64,000 nucleotides of DNA from Lysobacterales bacterium (GTDB lineage: Bacteria > Pseudomonadota > Gammaproteobacteria > Xanthomonadales > Ahniellaceae). Numbering within the stretch: the first letter of the stretch is position 1; each line of letters starts with the position of its first letter. Both the position numbers and the translations under genes were made by a program. Shown here one piece after another: positions 1-8,767 of this stretch. The notes below the pieces were generated by a model that searched no databases, was not told the DNA's origin, and saw only the letters and a list, made by a program, of their open reading frames with translations. The stretch lies in assembly GCA_016721845.1 (NCBI GenBank), contig JADKHK010000003.1:248001-312000 (forward strand), written 5' to 3'.

Positions 1-65
1 ACGAAGAATAACTTGACGCCGCAAGCTAATGCAATACCTTCAATTACACGATGTATACCACTGAT

Positions 66-1070
66 TTATTTAGTTTTTTCTTCGATTTTCGGCGGATTGG
101 CCCACCAGTCGACCCCGCGCAAGGCCCGTCCCTTGAGCAAACGGCGGCGTTCCAGCTCGGCGCCATAGGTCTGGCTGACCGCGTCGTTCTGAATGTTGCT
201 GATGGCATCTTCCCAGGAGCCGTACATCGGGTTCGGCAGGATGATCCAGCGCTCGCCCCACCAGCCGGCCTGGGCGTCGACGATCTGGTTGCGCGCGTCG
301 GTCGTGGTGTAGACGCCATCGGCGAAGTCGCCAAGGTTGTCGCCCAGCACGAGCACGACGCGATGGGTCGCGGCCACGGTCTTGCGACGCGCCCCCTTGT
401 CCTTCGGGTTGGCTTCGGCGGAATTGCGCGTGAGCACCTGGGTCGCGCAGTCCTTGAGCGGCAAACCGGCCTGAACCAGGTTGTTGCAGGTCTCCGGCTT
501 CTCGGCATCCTTGCGGTTGGTGATGTAGAAGACCGTGACCCCGGCCGCCTCGGCCTGCTTCAGGAACGCGACCGCGCCGGGCATCGGCACCGCTTCGCGT
601 TGCGCGACCCAGTCGTTCCAGCGCTGGTCGAATTGCTGGTGCGCTTCGGCCGGCGCCAGTGCCGGATCGATCGGGTTCTGGATCAGATCGGCGTTGAACG
701 CCGAACTGTCGAGCACGGTCTCGTCGATATCGGTGATGATGGCCAGCGGCGCGTCTGCGGCCGGCTTGCCCTGCTCGGCTTCCGGCAAGGCGCTGAAGTT
801 CGGGTCGGCCTTCGCGACGGCGAGCGTCCGCGCCGCCTGATTGAAGGCCTGAGTGGCCAGCGCCCGGTTCTCGGCTGCGGTCTGCGACCACAGTACGGCA
901 TTCAGGTTGTCGTGCTTCGGGTCCTTCAACGCACCCGGCGGATCGACCCGCGGCACGCCCGCCAGATCGTCGAGTTTGGGTTTGTCCGCACCCGATCGGG
1001 TGCCCTGGCTGGCACAGGCGGACAAGGCGGCGATGGCGACGATGGCCACGCCTCGGCTGATGAATCGCAT
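66..1070 (-). CDS. 5'-nucleotidase, lipoprotein e(P4) family acid phosphatase
   Basis: A 334-aa outer-membrane or periplasmic lipoprotein of the HAD superfamily that should dephosphorylate nucleotide monophosphates outside the cytoplasm. A hydrophobic signal ends in the lipobox LSAC, with lipidated Cys19. The HAD nucleophile motif DIDETVLD lies at residues 114-121, and a later GDNLGDF segment matches the acidic HAD motif III. Length is somewhat above that of the Haemophilus e(P4) protein. The ATG at 1070 is preceded by GGAG five to six bases upstream, which supports this start. The gene ends in AT-rich sequence at the left edge of the window, and positions 1-65 show no gene. The family assignment is solid; the physiological substrate is inferred from the family. 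Confidence 0.9.
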   Translation of the reverse strand: MRFISRGVAIVAIAALSACASQGTRSGADKPKLDDLAGVPRVDPPGALKDPKHDNLNAVLWSQTAAENRALATQAFNQAARTLAVAKADPNFSALPEAEQGKPAADAPLAIITDIDETVLDSSAFNADLIQNPIDPALAPAEAHQQFDQRWNDWVAQREAVPMPGAVAFLKQAEAAGVTVFYITNRKDAEKPETCNNLVQAGLPLKDCATQVLTRNSAEANPKDKGARRKTVAATHRVVLVLGDNLGDFADGVYTTTDARNQIVDAQAGWWGERWIILPNPMYGSWEDAISNIQNDAVSQTYGAELERRRLLKGRALRGVDWWANPPKIEEKTK

Positions 1071-1129
1071 GCAGATCTCCTGTTGATCAGTTCCGGAAGT
1101 GTAACGGCAGCCGCCGCCGCGACGGCAGC

Positions 1130-3115
1130 TCAGCCGGCGCCGCCCAGCATTTCCGCCAGACGCGCCAGGTGCGCCCCGGCGCGTTCGCGCTTTTCGGCGC
1201 GATCACGCTCGGGATCGTCGCCCTCGCGGACCACATCGGCGGGGGGAAGTTCGTCCAGGAAGCGGCTCGGCTTCTGTGCCAGCAATTCGCCGTAGCGCTG
1301 CTTGTGGGCGGCATGACTGAGCGTCAGGGTTTCCTTGGCGCGGGTGATGGCGACGTAGAACAGGCGCCGCTCCTCGTCGAGCCGGCCCTCGTTGATCGCG
1401 CCCTCGTGCGGCAAGGTGCCGTCCTCCACGCCGACCAGCCACACGTGCCGGAATTCCAGACCTTTCGAGGCGTGCAGGGTCGACAGCCGCACCGCATTGC
1501 CGGAGTCGTCGCGTTCGAGGTTGCCGAGCAGGGCCAGTTGTGCGGCGAGGTCGCCGAGCGCATCGCGACCCTTGCCGTGCGCCTTCAGGAAGTCGATCAG
1601 CTCCTTGAGGTTCTCCATGCGCCGCGCACGTGCCGCCGGATCCTTGACCGTCGAGGCCAGATGTTGCGCATAGCCGGACTCCTGGATCAGCTTCTCGCAC
1701 AAGGCGGCCGCGTCGATGCTGGCGGCACTGACGCGCCAGCGCCGGATCTGTTCGGCGAAGTTTGCCAATGCCGCCGCCGGTCGCGCGGCGAGTTGCTTCT
1801 GGACTTCCAGCGACTCGGCGGCGCGCGCCATCGACAACCCGCGGGCGCCGGCGATCTGTGCCAGCTTTTCCAGCGTGCCGGTACCAATGTCGCGCTTCGG
1901 CGTCTGCACGATGCGCAGGAAGGCGCTGTCGTCGTCCGGATTGACCAGCACGCGCAGGTAGGCGAGCAGGTCGCGCACCTCGGCACGATCGAAGAACGCG
2001 GTCCCGCCGGACACGTGGTAGGGCACCCGCAGCAGGCGCAGCGCCTGTTCGAACGCGCGCGACTGGAAATTGCCGCGGTACAGGATCGCGAAATCGCTCC
2101 AGGGCGTCTTGCGTGTCTGTTGCAGGTGCGCGATCTCGGCGGCGATGCGCTCGGCTTCGTGGGTCTCGTCCTTGCATTGCAGGATGCGCAGGGACTCGCC
2201 CTCGCCGTGTGCGCTCCACAGCTTCTTCTCGAACAGGTGCGCGTTATTCGCGATCACCGCGTTCGCCGCGCGCAGGATGCGGCCGCTGCAGCGATAGTTC
2301 TGTTCCAGCTTGACCAGCTTCAGGCGCGGATAATCACGCGCCAGCTCGTTGAGGTTTTCCGGATTGGCGCCACGCCAGGCGTAGATCGACTGGTCGTCGT
2401 CGCCTACCGCCGTGAAGTGCCCGCGTGCGCCGACGAGGTGCTTGAGCAGGCGGTACTGGGCGCGGTTGGTGTCCTGGTATTCGTCGACCAGCAGGTAGGA
2501 GAGTTTCTGCTGCCAGCGCACGCGCACATCCTCGTTCGTGGTGAACAGGCGTTCGGGCAGGAAGATCAGATCATCGAAATCCAGCGCATTGAAGTTGCGC
2601 AGTCGGCGCGTGTAGGCGGCATAAAGTTCGGCAGCCTGCAGTTCGCGTGGCGAGCGCGCGGCGGCCAGGGCCTCGTCCGGATCGAGTCCGTTGTCCTTGG
2701 CCTTGCCGATCAGGCCACGCAACAAATCGAGCGCGTCCGGCTTCATGCCGGCGGGCGCAAGATCCTTGACCAGCGCGAATGCGTCTTCGGCATCGAGGAT
2801 CGAGAATCCGCGACGCAAGCCGACGTGCGCGGCTTCCTGCTGCAGGATGCGCAGGCCGAGCGCGTGAAAGGTCGAGACCTGCAGTGATTCGGCGGCGTCG
2901 CGCGAGATCAGCTTGCCGACACGCTCGCGCATCTCCTTCGCGGCCTTGTTGGTGAAGGTGATTGCCGCGACCGACTCGGCGCGATGCCCGTTGCGCAACA
3001 GGTGCGCGATCTTTTCGGTGATCACGCGGGTCTTGCCGGAGCCTGCGCCGGCAAGCACGAGCAGCGGACCATCGCAATAGGCGACGGCATCACGTTGGGC
3101 GGGATTGAGACTCAT
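1130..3115 (-). CDS. rep: ATP-dependent DNA helicase Rep
   Basis: A 661-aa superfamily 1A helicase (3'-5' translocase) used in replication restart and in clearing protein roadblocks. Walker A AGAGSGKT lies at residues 22-29. Motif II is LLVDEYQD, the QxxR-type motif GDDDQSIYAWRGA is present, and motif VI reads VAITRAKETL. Length fits Rep (about 670 aa) rather than UvrD (about 720-730 aa), and a separate UvrD-type gene lies at 55335-57536. The ATG at 3115 aligns best with the family; an in-frame GTG at 3121 is two codons upstream. It is divergent from tdk, with 87 bp between the two starts. Only the UvrD/PcrA alternative is worth considering, and the second paralogue makes that less likely. 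Confidence 0.92.
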   Translation of the reverse strand: MSLNPAQRDAVAYCDGPLLVLAGAGSGKTRVITEKIAHLLRNGHRAESVAAITFTNKAAKEMRERVGKLISRDAAESLQVSTFHALGLRILQQEAAHVGLRRGFSILDAEDAFALVKDLAPAGMKPDALDLLRGLIGKAKDNGLDPDEALAAARSPRELQAAELYAAYTRRLRNFNALDFDDLIFLPERLFTTNEDVRVRWQQKLSYLLVDEYQDTNRAQYRLLKHLVGARGHFTAVGDDDQSIYAWRGANPENLNELARDYPRLKLVKLEQNYRCSGRILRAANAVIANNAHLFEKKLWSAHGEGESLRILQCKDETHEAERIAAEIAHLQQTRKTPWSDFAILYRGNFQSRAFEQALRLLRVPYHVSGGTAFFDRAEVRDLLAYLRVLVNPDDDSAFLRIVQTPKRDIGTGTLEKLAQIAGARGLSMARAAESLEVQKQLAARPAAALANFAEQIRRWRVSAASIDAAALCEKLIQESGYAQHLASTVKDPAARARRMENLKELIDFLKAHGKGRDALGDLAAQLALLGNLERDDSGNAVRLSTLHASKGLEFRHVWLVGVEDGTLPHEGAINEGRLDEERRLFYVAITRAKETLTLSHAAHKQRYGELLAQKPSRFLDELPPADVVREGDDPERDRAEKRERAGAHLARLAEMLGGAG

Positions 3116-3202
3116 CGGCACGACCTGAAGCGGCCGCGGATTCTATCCGGCAGCATCCGCGCACGCTGCTAAAATCATCGGCCCGAATCCAAGCATGCAG
3201 CG

Positions 3203-3829
3203 ATGGCCAAGCTCTATTTCTACTACTCGGCGATGAATGCCGGAAAGACGACCACGCTGCTGCAGTCGGCGCACAACTATCACGAGCGTGGCATGCGGAC
3301 CCTGATCCTGACGCCCAAGCTGGACGACCGCTACGGCCGCGGCGTGGTGCAGTCGCGAATCGGACTGAAGGCGAGCGGCGTCATCTTCGAGCGCGACGAC
3401 GACCTGCTGCAACTGGTGCGCGACGACATCGCCGCGCACGGCCCGCTGCATTGCGTGCTGACCGACGAGTCGCAGTTCATGAGCCGGGCACAGGTCTGGC
3501 AATTGACCGAGGTGGTCGACCAATTGAACATTCCGGCCCTGTCCTACGGCCTGCGCACCGATTTCCAGGGCGAGTTGTTCGAAGGCAGCCAGTACCTGCT
3601 GGCCTGGGCCGATTCGATCACCGAAATCAAGACCATCTGCCATACCGGCCGCAAGGCGACGATGGTGGTGCGCGTCGACGAACATGGCCGTGCCCTGACC
3701 CAGGGCGCGCAGGTCGAGATCGGCGGCAACGAGCGCTACGTCTCGGTCTCGCGCGCCGAATTCAAGCGCGTGTTCCGCGGCGAGGCCGAGATTCCGCTGA
3801 AGCAGCCGGAACTGCCGCTCAAGTCCTGA
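3203..3829 (+). CDS. tdk: Thymidine kinase, variant lacking most zinc ligands
   Basis: A 208-aa type II thymidine kinase of pyrimidine salvage that phosphorylates thymidine with ATP. The P-loop MNAGKTT is near the N-terminus, followed by the DESQF Walker B segment and the lasso-loop region GGNERYVSVSR. In the E. coli enzyme, zinc is held by Cys-x-Cys and Cys-x-x-His pairs. Here the first pair reads CHT and the second reads SRAEF, so three of the four ligands appear to be missing. From memory, Xanthomonas enzymes share this change, so it is probably a lineage variant rather than decay. The gene is divergent from rep and convergent with rpoH across a short hairpin. Confidence 0.93.
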   Translation: MAKLYFYYSAMNAGKTTTLLQSAHNYHERGMRTLILTPKLDDRYGRGVVQSRIGLKASGVIFERDDDLLQLVRDDIAAHGPLHCVLTDESQFMSRAQVWQLTEVVDQLNIPALSYGLRTDFQGELFEGSQYLLAWADSITEIKTICHTGRKATMVVRVDEHGRALTQGAQVEIGGNERYVSVSRAEFKRVFRGEAEIPLKQPELPLKS

Positions 3830-3837
3830 AAACACGA

Positions 3838-3855
3838 ACGGCCCCGAAGGGCCGT
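3838..3855. terminator. Hairpin terminator between tdk and rpoH
   Basis: ACGGCCC and GGGCCGT form a 7-bp stem around a CGAA loop. On the minus strand the hairpin has a TTCG tetraloop and is followed by a short T-containing tail (GTGTTTTC), so it suits termination of rpoH. On the plus strand no T-tract follows. It lies between two convergent genes. Confidence 0.6.
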
Positions 3856-3881
3856 CATGGTTCAAACCGTCGCGTCGCGGA

Positions 3882-4742
<861 letters not shown>

Positions 4743-4766
4743 CGCGTCCTCCTTGGGGAGACGAAT

Positions 4767-4793
4767 TTAGCAGTCGGCCTATTGGAGTGCTAA
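4767..4793 (-). promoter_or_regulatory. CIRCE element (HrcA operator) upstream of rpoH
   Basis: TTAGCAGTC, nine bases, then GAGTGCTAA. The CIRCE consensus is TTAGCACTC-N9-GAGTGCTAA, so the match is 17 of 18 with exactly the canonical spacer. The element lies between the rpoH ribosome-binding site and the candidate promoter motifs, where HrcA binding would block transcription. CIRCE normally controls groESL and dnaKJ operons. No hrcA gene is in the window. Confidence 0.85.
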
Positions 4794-4811
4794 TCGGTCC
4801 GAAAGTTCAAT

Positions 4812-4833
4812 TTTCAAGTGATTGATTTTCAAG
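4812..4833 (-). promoter_or_regulatory. Paired CTTGAAA motifs, candidate sigma-32-like -35 elements for rpoH
   Basis: Read on the minus strand, CTTGAAA occurs twice (4827-4833 and 4812-4818), 15 bp apart. CTTGAAA is the consensus -35 element for sigma-32. The -10 candidate downstream (CCGATTA) is a weak match, so the promoter assignment is tentative. The motifs sit just upstream of the CIRCE element. Confidence 0.35.
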
Positions 4834-5089
4834 CTGTTGACGATAGGAAACACGATCCGCACGACGCGCTTCGAGTCACCGACCGCTCAAGGATCGCAGT
4901 GACTGCGTGAAGAGAAGGAAAGGCCGTTCGCCCGTTGCAGGGGTTTGATGCGGTTGACCCGCGCCTTCACTGCGCCGGGTGCGGCGAGCGCATATCCTTG
5001 GCGTTCGCACCCTTGGAAGCCGAACCCTTGCGCAGCCGCCAGCCACCGTTCGATGTTTCCGGCGAACATTCGCCGTGGTGCATCCCGGG
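4834..5089. other. Intergenic region between divergent rpoH and the propeller-GGDEF gene
   Basis: No RNA gene or convincing promoter is seen here. Short minus-strand open frames cross the region but have no ribosome-binding site and overlap the start of the plus-strand gene, so they are not called. An in-frame upstream start for the plus-strand gene exists at 4979, but the extra 37 residues are Arg- and Pro-rich and look non-coding. Confidence 0.4.
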
Positions 5090-8062
5090 ATGCTCGACCG
5101 CATGAGCGCGCTGCGCACGGCGGCGAAATGGGTCGCCTGGGCGGGATGCTGGTTCGTCCTGTTCGCGTCATCGCCGCTGCGGGCACTGGACACCAGCCGC
5201 CCGCTCAATACCTTCACCCTGAGCCACTGGAACAGCGGCAGCGGGCTTGCCCACAACATGGTGATCGCCATCGCGCAAACGCCCGATGGCTATCTGTGGC
5301 TGGGCAGTTTCGAGGGTCTTTCGCGCTTCAACGGCTCGGAATTCGTGGTGTTCGATGACCGCACGCTGCCGCTGGCGGAAGCCAATGGCATCCGGGCACT
5401 CACCGTCGACAGCGCTGGCCGGCTCTGGGTGAGCAGTGCGCGCTCCGGTTTGCTGGCCTTCGATGCGCAAGGCTGGCAGCACTTCGGCAGTGGCGAGGGC
5501 CAGCCGTTCGAGCAGTTGATCGGCGTCGAGACCAGCAGCGACGGGTGGCTGTGGCTGATCGGCGAAGAGAACGGTATCGCCCGCTGGCGACCGGACCGGC
5601 CGGCGTTGCAGGTCGATCAGCGCAGCGGCCTGGCCCACGACAATGTCTACGTCACCCTGGCCGACGGACTGGGCGGTGTCTACGTCGGCTCCGCTGCCGG
5701 CCTGGATCACGTCACAGCGGCGGGCGAGGTCACGCCCTGGGGTAGCCAGCGTGGCCTGCCGCCGGGACCCGTGCGCAGCCTGCGGCGCGCACCCGACGGG
5801 GAAATCGCCGTCACCGTGGCCGGCCGGGTCGGCTGGATCAGCGACGAGGGCTTCCGCCCGCTGACCGGCGATCAGGTTCCGACGTCCGCGCAGCTGCTGC
5901 TTTACGACAGCGACGGCAGCTTGCTGATCGGCACCACCGACCAGGGGCTGTGGCGGGCGGGCGCGCATGGCATCGACCAGCTCGACCGTGACCACGGACT
6001 GCGCGGCAATCGGGTGGTGTCGTTGTTCGAGGATCGCGAAGGCAGCGTCTGGATCGGCTCCTCGGATGGCCTCTATCAGCTGCGCGACTTGCGCTTCACG
6101 ACCATCGATCGTCGCCACGACATCGGCGAAGGATATGTCCGCGCGTTGTGGGAGCAACCCGCCGGCGTCCTCTGGATCGGCAGCACCGACGGCCTCTACC
6201 GCCGCGACGGCGAGACGGTCACGCGCTTTGGCCGCGACAACGGCTTGCCCAGCGATTCGATCTTGTCATTGGCGCACACCCCGCAGCACGGCCTGCTCGT
6301 CGGTACGTTCGGTGCCGGCGTGGCGCGCATCCGTGGTGACCGCGTCGAGCCGGTGCCGGGGACGCAACCCCTTGCGGCGCTGCAGATCCGGGCGCTGTTG
6401 GCGCGCGCCGACGCCAGCCTGTGGATCGCCAGCAACAGCGGGCTGTTTCGCCTGGTCGGCGAGCAACTGACGCGATTCGATCGCGCCCAGGGATTGCCGC
6501 GCGATTTCGCGATGGCCTTGACCGAAGACCCGCTGGGCCGCCTGTGGGTAGGCACGTCCGGTGGTCTGGCGCGACTGGAAGGCGAGCGCTTCGAAGCCTA
6601 TGGCAAGGCGCAAGGACTTCATGCCGAAGACGTGTTCAGCATTCACGGGCCGCCGTCGGGCGAACTCTGGATCGGCAGCAATCGCGGACTCAAACGCTAC
6701 GTCGATGGACGCTTCGAGGACATCGTCGGCGACGATCCCGCCTTCAACCGCAGCCTGTTCCAGATTCTGGAAGATGCGCAGGGCAGCTTCTGGATCAGCA
6801 GCAACCGCGGCATCTTCCTGCTGCCCGCGACCGAGATCGCGGCGATCCGGGCGGGACGCAGCGGGCCCGTGCGCGTGCAACGCTTCGACCGCAACGATGG
6901 CCTGACCAATGAGCAAGCCAATGGCGCCTCGCAGTCCGCCGGTATCCGCCTCGCCGACGACAGCCTGCGATTCGCGACGGCCGAAGGCGTGGCTGCGATC
7001 ATGCCGACACGCAACTACCCACGCCGTCCGGTCCAAGTCGACCCGGTGATCGAAGCGATCATCGTGGATGGGACGTCGATGGCCGTGGCCGCGGGCGGGA
7101 CGCTGGCGGCCGGCATCCGGCGATTGGAGTTCCGCTATGTCGGCTTGACCCTGCTGACCCCCGAACGTGTGCGGTACCGCCATCGACTGATCGGTTTCGA
7201 TGATCAGTGGGTCGATGCCGGCGGCCAGCGCGTGGCCGGCTACACCAACCTGGCGCCCGGACGCTATCGCTTTGAAGTCGAGGCTCGCATCGGCAGCGTC
7301 ACCCGGGTGCGGGAGATCGAATTCGCGATCGCGCCGCTGTGGTGGCAACGCCGGGCGGTACAGGCACTGGCGGGCGTCCTGCTGGTGATCTTGGCGGCAG
7401 CGATCTGGCGCAAGCGCACGGCGCAGTTGCTGCATCGCAGTCGCGAACTGGAGCGCCTGGTGGCCCTGCGCACGCACGATCTGCAGGCCAAGGCACTGGA
7501 GCTGGCGCAGGCCGATCGCGAGAAGGGTGCACTGGTCGTGAAGCTGCGCGACCAGTCCGAAGCGTTCGAGCGCCAGGCGCGCGAAGACTGGCTCACCGGC
7601 TTGCCCAATCGACGTGCATTCGAGGAGCGGCTGCAGCAGCAGTTCGCTGCGACACAGGCAACCTCGGGCCGCCTGTCGGTGGCGATTGCCGACATCGACC
7701 ACTTCAAGGACATCAACGACCGTCATTCGCATGCTGCCGGCGATCGCGTGCTCACCGCCATCGCCGAGGAACTGCGTACCGGTGCCGGCTCGGGCGCGGT
7801 GATCGCACGCTGGGGCGGCGAGGAGTTCATGCTGATGTTCCCGGGTTGCGATCGCGCGCAGGCCGTGGCGCGCTGCGAACAGCTTCGTCACGCCATCGCC
7901 GCGCGTCGACCGTTCTTCGCCGATGGCGGGCCGGAGGGCGTGACTCTGAGCTTCGGCGTGGCCGAGCGCGACGCCGGGCACGATCGACCGGAGCGTTTGC
8001 TGAGCGAGGCCGACCAGCGCCTGTATCAGGCCAAGAACGCGGGCCGCAACTGCGTTCGCTGA
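5090..8062 (+). CDS. Periplasmic two-component-regulator propeller / Y_Y_Y / GGDEF diguanylate cyclase
   Basis: A membrane-anchored sensor expected to make cyclic di-GMP. A hydrophobic N-terminal signal is followed by about 600 residues of repeated propeller blades (recurring LWIGS-type motifs with NGL turns). Next comes a Y_Y_Y immunoglobulin-like domain, a transmembrane helix around residue 760 (VQALAGVLLVILAAAIW), a short coiled coil and a GGDEF domain. The signature is GGEEF at residues 909-913, an active type. No RxxD inhibitory site is seen five residues before it. The start is ambiguous between ATG 5090 and ATG 5102; both leave the signal peptide intact and neither has a strong ribosome-binding site. 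Ligand unknown; the propeller family often senses polysaccharide fragments. Confidence 0.85.
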   Translation: MLDRMSALRTAAKWVAWAGCWFVLFASSPLRALDTSRPLNTFTLSHWNSGSGLAHNMVIAIAQTPDGYLWLGSFEGLSRFNGSEFVVFDDRTLPLAEANGIRALTVDSAGRLWVSSARSGLLAFDAQGWQHFGSGEGQPFEQLIGVETSSDGWLWLIGEENGIARWRPDRPALQVDQRSGLAHDNVYVTLADGLGGVYVGSAAGLDHVTAAGEVTPWGSQRGLPPGPVRSLRRAPDGEIAVTVAGRVGWISDEGFRPLTGDQVPTSAQLLLYDSDGSLLIGTTDQGLWRAGAHGIDQLDRDHGLRGNRVVSLFEDREGSVWIGSSDGLYQLRDLRFTTIDRRHDIGEGYVRALWEQPAGVLWIGSTDGLYRRDGETVTRFGRDNGLPSDSILSLAHTPQHGLLVGTFGAGVARIRGDRVEPVPGTQPLAALQIRALLARADASLWIASNSGLFRLVGEQLTRFDRAQGLPRDFAMALTEDPLGRLWVGTSGGLARLEGERFEAYGKAQGLHAEDVFSIHGPPSGELWIGSNRGLKRYVDGRFEDIVGDDPAFNRSLFQILEDAQGSFWISSNRGIFLLPATEIAAIRAGRSGPVRVQRFDRNDGLTNEQANGASQSAGIRLADDSLRFATAEGVAAIMPTRNYPRRPVQVDPVIEAIIVDGTSMAVAAGGTLAAGIRRLEFRYVGLTLLTPERVRYRHRLIGFDDQWVDAGGQRVAGYTNLAPGRYRFEVEARIGSVTRVREIEFAIAPLWWQRRAVQALAGVLLVILAAAIWRKRTAQLLHRSRELERLVALRTHDLQAKALELAQADREKGALVVKLRDQSEAFERQAREDWLTGLPNRRAFEERLQQQFAATQATSGRLSVAIADIDHFKDINDRHSHAAGDRVLTAIAEELRTGAGSGAVIARWGGEEFMLMFPGCDRAQAVARCEQLRHAIAARRPFFADGGPEGVTLSFGVAERDAGHDRPERLLSEADQRLYQAKNAGRNCVR

Positions 8063-8079
8063 GTCGACGCGTCGTCGAC
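8063..8079. terminator. Hairpin between convergent genes
   Basis: GTCGACG and CGTCGAC form a 7-bp stem around a 3-base loop immediately after the stop codon of the GGDEF gene. It faces the 3' end of the phosphopantetheinyl transferase gene. No T-tract follows on either strand, so intrinsic termination is uncertain. Confidence 0.3.
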
Positions 8080-8099
8080 ATTGCTGGCCGGTCTCGACA

Positions 8100-8765
8100 T
8101 CACGTCCGGTCCAGATCCTGCACCTGCCAGCCCTCGTTGGCGAGCACGGGCAAGGGCAGATCCACGTGCCAGGGCACGGCGCTCGTCGCGATACCGAGAT
8201 GAAAGGCCGAGGTCGACAGCAGATGGACATCGACCTCGGATGCGGGCGCGCGCCGCAAGGCCAAGGCGGCCAGTCGCTCGGGGAGCGCGCTGCCGTGGTC
8301 ACGCTTGATCCAGGCCTCCTTGGCCACCCAGCGTTGCAGCAAGGTGTCGGTATCGAGCACGCCCTCGGCCTCGCCGATCGCGAGCAGCAAGGGCTCGAAG
8401 CGATGCAGGGCGTCGCGCGGACGGCGCTGCTCGAGATCGATGCCGACCGGCTCGTCGGCGCTGGCCACTGCGATCCAGTCGCCGCTGTGACTGAGCGAGA
8501 GCAGCGGCACGGATGCGCCGCCGATCACCGCCGGCGGCTGACCGCGTCGTTCCTGCAAGATCCAGTCGGCGGCATCGCCGCCACCGTGTTCGGCCACCAC
8601 TTCGCGCGCCAGCCAGCGTCCGGCGAGAAACTGGTCGCGCCGCGTGGCCACGTGCAGGCGCGCACAACGTTCGCGTTCGGAAGGCGACAGCCACGTCGCG
8701 GTGTCCGCGGGCGCACGCGCCATCACCTCGGCGATGGCCCTGACCCGCAGTCGCATCGCCGCCAT
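8100..8765 (-). CDS. 4'-phosphopantetheinyl transferase (PfaE-like)
   Basis: A 221-aa Sfp/EntD-type enzyme that moves phosphopantetheine from CoA onto acyl-carrier-protein serines. The diagnostic motifs are present: SLSHS at 90-94, the Mg-binding GIDLE at 108-112, and WVAKEAWIK at 146-154. It is the last gene of the Pfa-type operon, two bases after the preceding stop (TGA-GC-ATG), a spacing that suggests translational coupling. The obvious substrates are the two ACP domains of the 15136-21255 protein, which makes it the functional counterpart of PfaE. It could also serve other carrier proteins in the cell. Confidence 0.92.
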   Translation of the reverse strand: MAAMRLRVRAIAEVMARAPADTATWLSPSERERCARLHVATRRDQFLAGRWLAREVVAEHGGGDAADWILQERRGQPPAVIGGASVPLLSLSHSGDWIAVASADEPVGIDLEQRRPRDALHRFEPLLLAIGEAEGVLDTDTLLQRWVAKEAWIKRDHGSALPERLAALALRRAPASEVDVHLLSTSAFHLGIATSAVPWHVDLPLPVLANEGWQVQDLDRT

Positions 8766-8767
8766 GC

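Noticed and set aside
1..65. AT-rich left edge as a possible terminator or gene end
   Set aside because: A T-run is present but no stable stem could be seen within the window, so no feature is called.
4876..5271. Small minus-strand open frames upstream of rpoH
   Set aside because: They overlap the coding start of the GGDEF protein, lack a ribosome-binding site and match nothing recognised.
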